Shown here piece after piece: positions 5,480 to 6,700 of a stretch of 6,700 nucleotides of DNA (its first letter is position 1; each line of letters starts with the position of its first letter). The position numbers were made by a program, and so were the translations under genes. Source of the DNA: an uncultured Bacteroidales bacterium (GTDB lineage: Bacteria > Bacteroidota > Bacteroidia > Bacteroidales > Paludibacteraceae); assembly GCA_903899865.1 (NCBI GenBank), contig CAIUKZ010000422.1, positions 1 to 6,700 of the forward strand, read 5' to 3'. Below the pieces are notes generated by a model. The model was not told the origin of the DNA and did not search any database. It worked only from the letters and a program-made list of their open reading frames with translations.

Positions 5480-5815
5480 ATGATTAAAACAGAAGCCTTC
5501 GAACCGGAGTTGCAAGAATTGGCAAATTTTGCAAAAGTGATTTCACATCCAGCTAGACTCGCAATTCTTAAATATCTAGCCGAAACTAAAACATGTATCT
5601 CTGGCGACATTTCAGATGTTATTCCTCTAAGTAGAACTACAGTTTCGCAGCATTTGAAAGAGCTGAGAGACATCGGATTGATCCATGGCGAAATTGATGG
5701 GCTAAAAATCAACTATTGCCTTTGCTGTTCTAGCATATCAGAAAAGTTGCTTTTGTTTGAAACATTTTTTGCACAAATCAAAGACAAACAAATTAATTGC
5801 AACCCAACACCTTGA
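5480..5815 (+). CDS. arsR: ArsR/SmtB-family arsenic-responsive repressor
   Basis: This 111-residue cytoplasmic winged-helix repressor has the usual family length. The helix-turn-helix runs about 41-68 (SGDISDVIPLSRTTVSQHLK, then ELRDIGLI), with recognition helix SRTTVSQHLKEL (51-62) followed by the wing GEIDGLKINYCL. HPARLAIL at 23-30 is the classic ArsR helix. Cysteines at 39, 80, 82, 83 and 107 could ligate As(III). The classical ELCVCDL site of plasmid ArsR is absent; the cluster YCLCC (79-83) just after the wing, possibly with C39 before the DNA-binding helices, is the best candidate sensor. It is the first gene of the operon and would repress its own promoter through the inverted repeat at 5445-5472. 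arsC follows after 36 bases. An antimony-responsive or other thiophilic-metal repressor is possible, but arsC and arsM downstream make arsenic the natural inducer. Confidence 0.9.
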   Translation: MIKTEAFEPELQELANFAKVISHPARLAILKYLAETKTCISGDISDVIPLSRTTVSQHLKELRDIGLIHGEIDGLKINYCLCCSSISEKLLLFETFFAQIKDKQINCNPTP

Positions 5816-5851
5816 AACAAACATGACAACTAAAATATCAATTATAAACTC

Positions 5852-6277
5852 ATGAAAGTATTAATTCTTTGTACAGGCAACAGCTGCCGTAGCCAAATGG
5901 CGCACGGCTTTTTACAATCATTTGATCAGAGCATCACCGTATGTTCGGCTGGCACTCAAGCCTCTGGTAAGTTAAACCTCAAAGCAGTAGCTGCGATGAA
6001 AGAAATTGGGATTGACATCAGTCAGCACACATCTGACTCTGTAGAAAAATATCTACATGAAGAGTGGGATTATGTGATTACGGTTTGCGGTGGTGCTAAT
6101 GAAGAGTGCCCAGCATTTTTCGGAAAAGTAAAGCACCGTCTTCACATCGGATTTGATGATCCGAGTCATGCAGTCGGAACCGAAGAGTTTATCTGGAGTG
6201 AATTTACCCGTGTAAGAGACGAAATCAAAGCTGGATTTTACAGCTTTTATGTAGAACAAATCAAACCGCAACTATGA
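5852..6277 (+). CDS. arsC: Arsenate reductase, low-molecular-weight phosphatase type (thioredoxin-coupled)
   Basis: The 141-residue enzyme reduces arsenate to arsenite in the cytoplasm. The fold is that of low-molecular-weight tyrosine phosphatases: the P-loop CTGNSCR at 7-13 supplies the nucleophile C7 and the arginine R13, and the DDP at 102-104 supplies the acid. The redox cysteines C79 (VITVCGG) and C86 (EECP) lie 72 and 79 residues after C7, the same spacing as C10, C82 and C89 in staphylococcal pI258 ArsC, so the three-cysteine relay is intact and thioredoxin would be the reductant. The start gives the usual MKVLILCTGN N-terminus. Its TGA overlaps the arsM ATG as ATGA, indicating translational coupling. 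Arsenite made here would be the substrate of ArsM, or would need efflux by a carrier not visible in this operon. Confidence 0.95.
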   Translation: MKVLILCTGNSCRSQMAHGFLQSFDQSITVCSAGTQASGKLNLKAVAAMKEIGIDISQHTSDSVEKYLHEEWDYVITVCGGANEECPAFFGKVKHRLHIGFDDPSHAVGTEEFIWSEFTRVRDEIKAGFYSFYVEQIKPQL

Positions 6278-6700
6278 ACCCGAAAGACTTAAAACTAGTG
6301 GTGCAAGAAAAATATGGTCAGATAGCATCACAATCCAAGCTTCAAAACGAAACATCTTGCTGTGGTGCAACGGGTTGCTGTTCAATAGTGGATTACACCA
6401 TTTTCAGTGAAAATTATGATGCATTGAAAGGCTACAATGCTGATGCAGACTTGGGATTAGGTTGTGGGATTCCAACGCAATTTGCAAGCATCAAACAAGG
6501 CGACAGTGTTTTAGACTTAGGTAGTGGTGCTGGCAATGACTGCTTTGTGGCAAGAGCAATAGTGGGTGAACAAGGCAAAGTCACGGGTCTTGATTTTACA
6601 GATGCCATGCTAGAAAAAGCACGTGCTAACAATGCCAAATTGGGTTTTGATAACGTTGAATTTGTCAAGGGAGACATTGAAAATATGCCATTTAACAACA
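6274..6700 (+). CDS. arsM: Arsenite S-adenosylmethionine methyltransferase, N-terminal part (3' end outside window)
   Basis: The first 142 residues are visible. Conserved ArsM marks appear in order: a short helix with EKYGQIA (12-18), the cysteine-rich segment SCCGATGCCS (28-37), GLGCGIPTQFA (61-71) with the As(III)-binding C64, then SAM motif I VLDLGSGAGND (79-89) and the motif II region GLDFTDAMLEKAR. ArsM transfers methyl groups from SAM to As(III), giving methylated and partly volatile arsenicals. The remaining catalytic cysteines lie beyond the window edge. The ATG overlaps the arsC stop as ATGA, making a co-translated arsC-arsM pair. Codon use and base composition look like those of arsR and arsC. 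Nothing suggests truncation other than the window edge. Confidence 0.93.
   Translation, partial: MNPKDLKLVVQEKYGQIASQSKLQNETSCCGATGCCSIVDYTIFSENYDALKGYNADADLGLGCGIPTQFASIKQGDSVLDLGSGAGNDCFVARAIVGEQGKVTGLDFTDAMLEKARANNAKLGFDNVEFVKGDIENMPFNN

Noticed and set aside
5823..5855. 10-codon open frame ending ATGA-fashion at the arsC start
   Set aside because: Too short to separate from chance in the 36-base arsR-arsC spacer; no composition or motif support.

Overview
The window looks like chromosomal DNA of a member of the Bacteroidota (Flavobacteriia/Cytophagia/Chitinophagia-like). It is AT-rich. The beta clamp and the exonuclease read like Bacteroidota proteins, and several promoters match the phylum-specific form (TTTG, then 19-21 bases, then TAnnTTTG). 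Starts lack Shine-Dalgarno sequences and sit behind A/T-rich leaders. Genus cannot be read from the sequence.

Layout. Positions 1-160 hold the 3' end of a thioredoxin gene (+). It converges, with a 7-base gap, on a minus-strand pair: a small exported Spy/LTXXQ-like protein (1447-917) and the tRNA1(Val) A37 N6-methyltransferase TrmN6 (887-168). A sequence matching the sigma-54 consensus (1540-1525, minus) lies upstream of the pair. Divergent from it is a six-helix CcdA/ArsG-like membrane transporter with His-rich segments (1574-2314, +). Next come two minus-strand replication/repair genes, a DEDDh exonuclease (3165-2398) and dnaN (4453-3314). They are separated by a hairpin terminator and each has its own candidate -7 box. 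A gene-poor, very AT-rich stretch (4454-5057) follows, then an unrecognised 106-aa protein (5058-5378, +) closed by two tandem terminators.

The right end is a compact arsenic-resistance operon: arsR (5480-5815), thioredoxin-type arsC (5852-6277) and arsM, which overlaps arsC by ATGA and runs off the window. ArsR would sense As(III), ArsC reduces arsenate to arsenite, and ArsM methylates arsenite. The control region is unusually tight. A perfect 10-bp inverted repeat (5445-5454 / 5463-5472) encloses the -7 box TATGTTTG exactly, and the -33 box TTTG lies inside the preceding gene's terminator hairpin. No efflux gene lies within the visible part of the operon. The ArsG-like transporter about 3.2 kb away and the thioredoxin at the left edge could serve the same pathway, but they are separated by housekeeping genes and carry no copy of the operator.

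No complete novel system is evident. The points most worth a second look are the operator/promoter/terminator overlap, the sigma-54-like promoter, the Cys-rich ArsR tail, the His-rich transporter, the unknown 106-aa protein and a 13-bp inverted repeat near the dnaN promoter.
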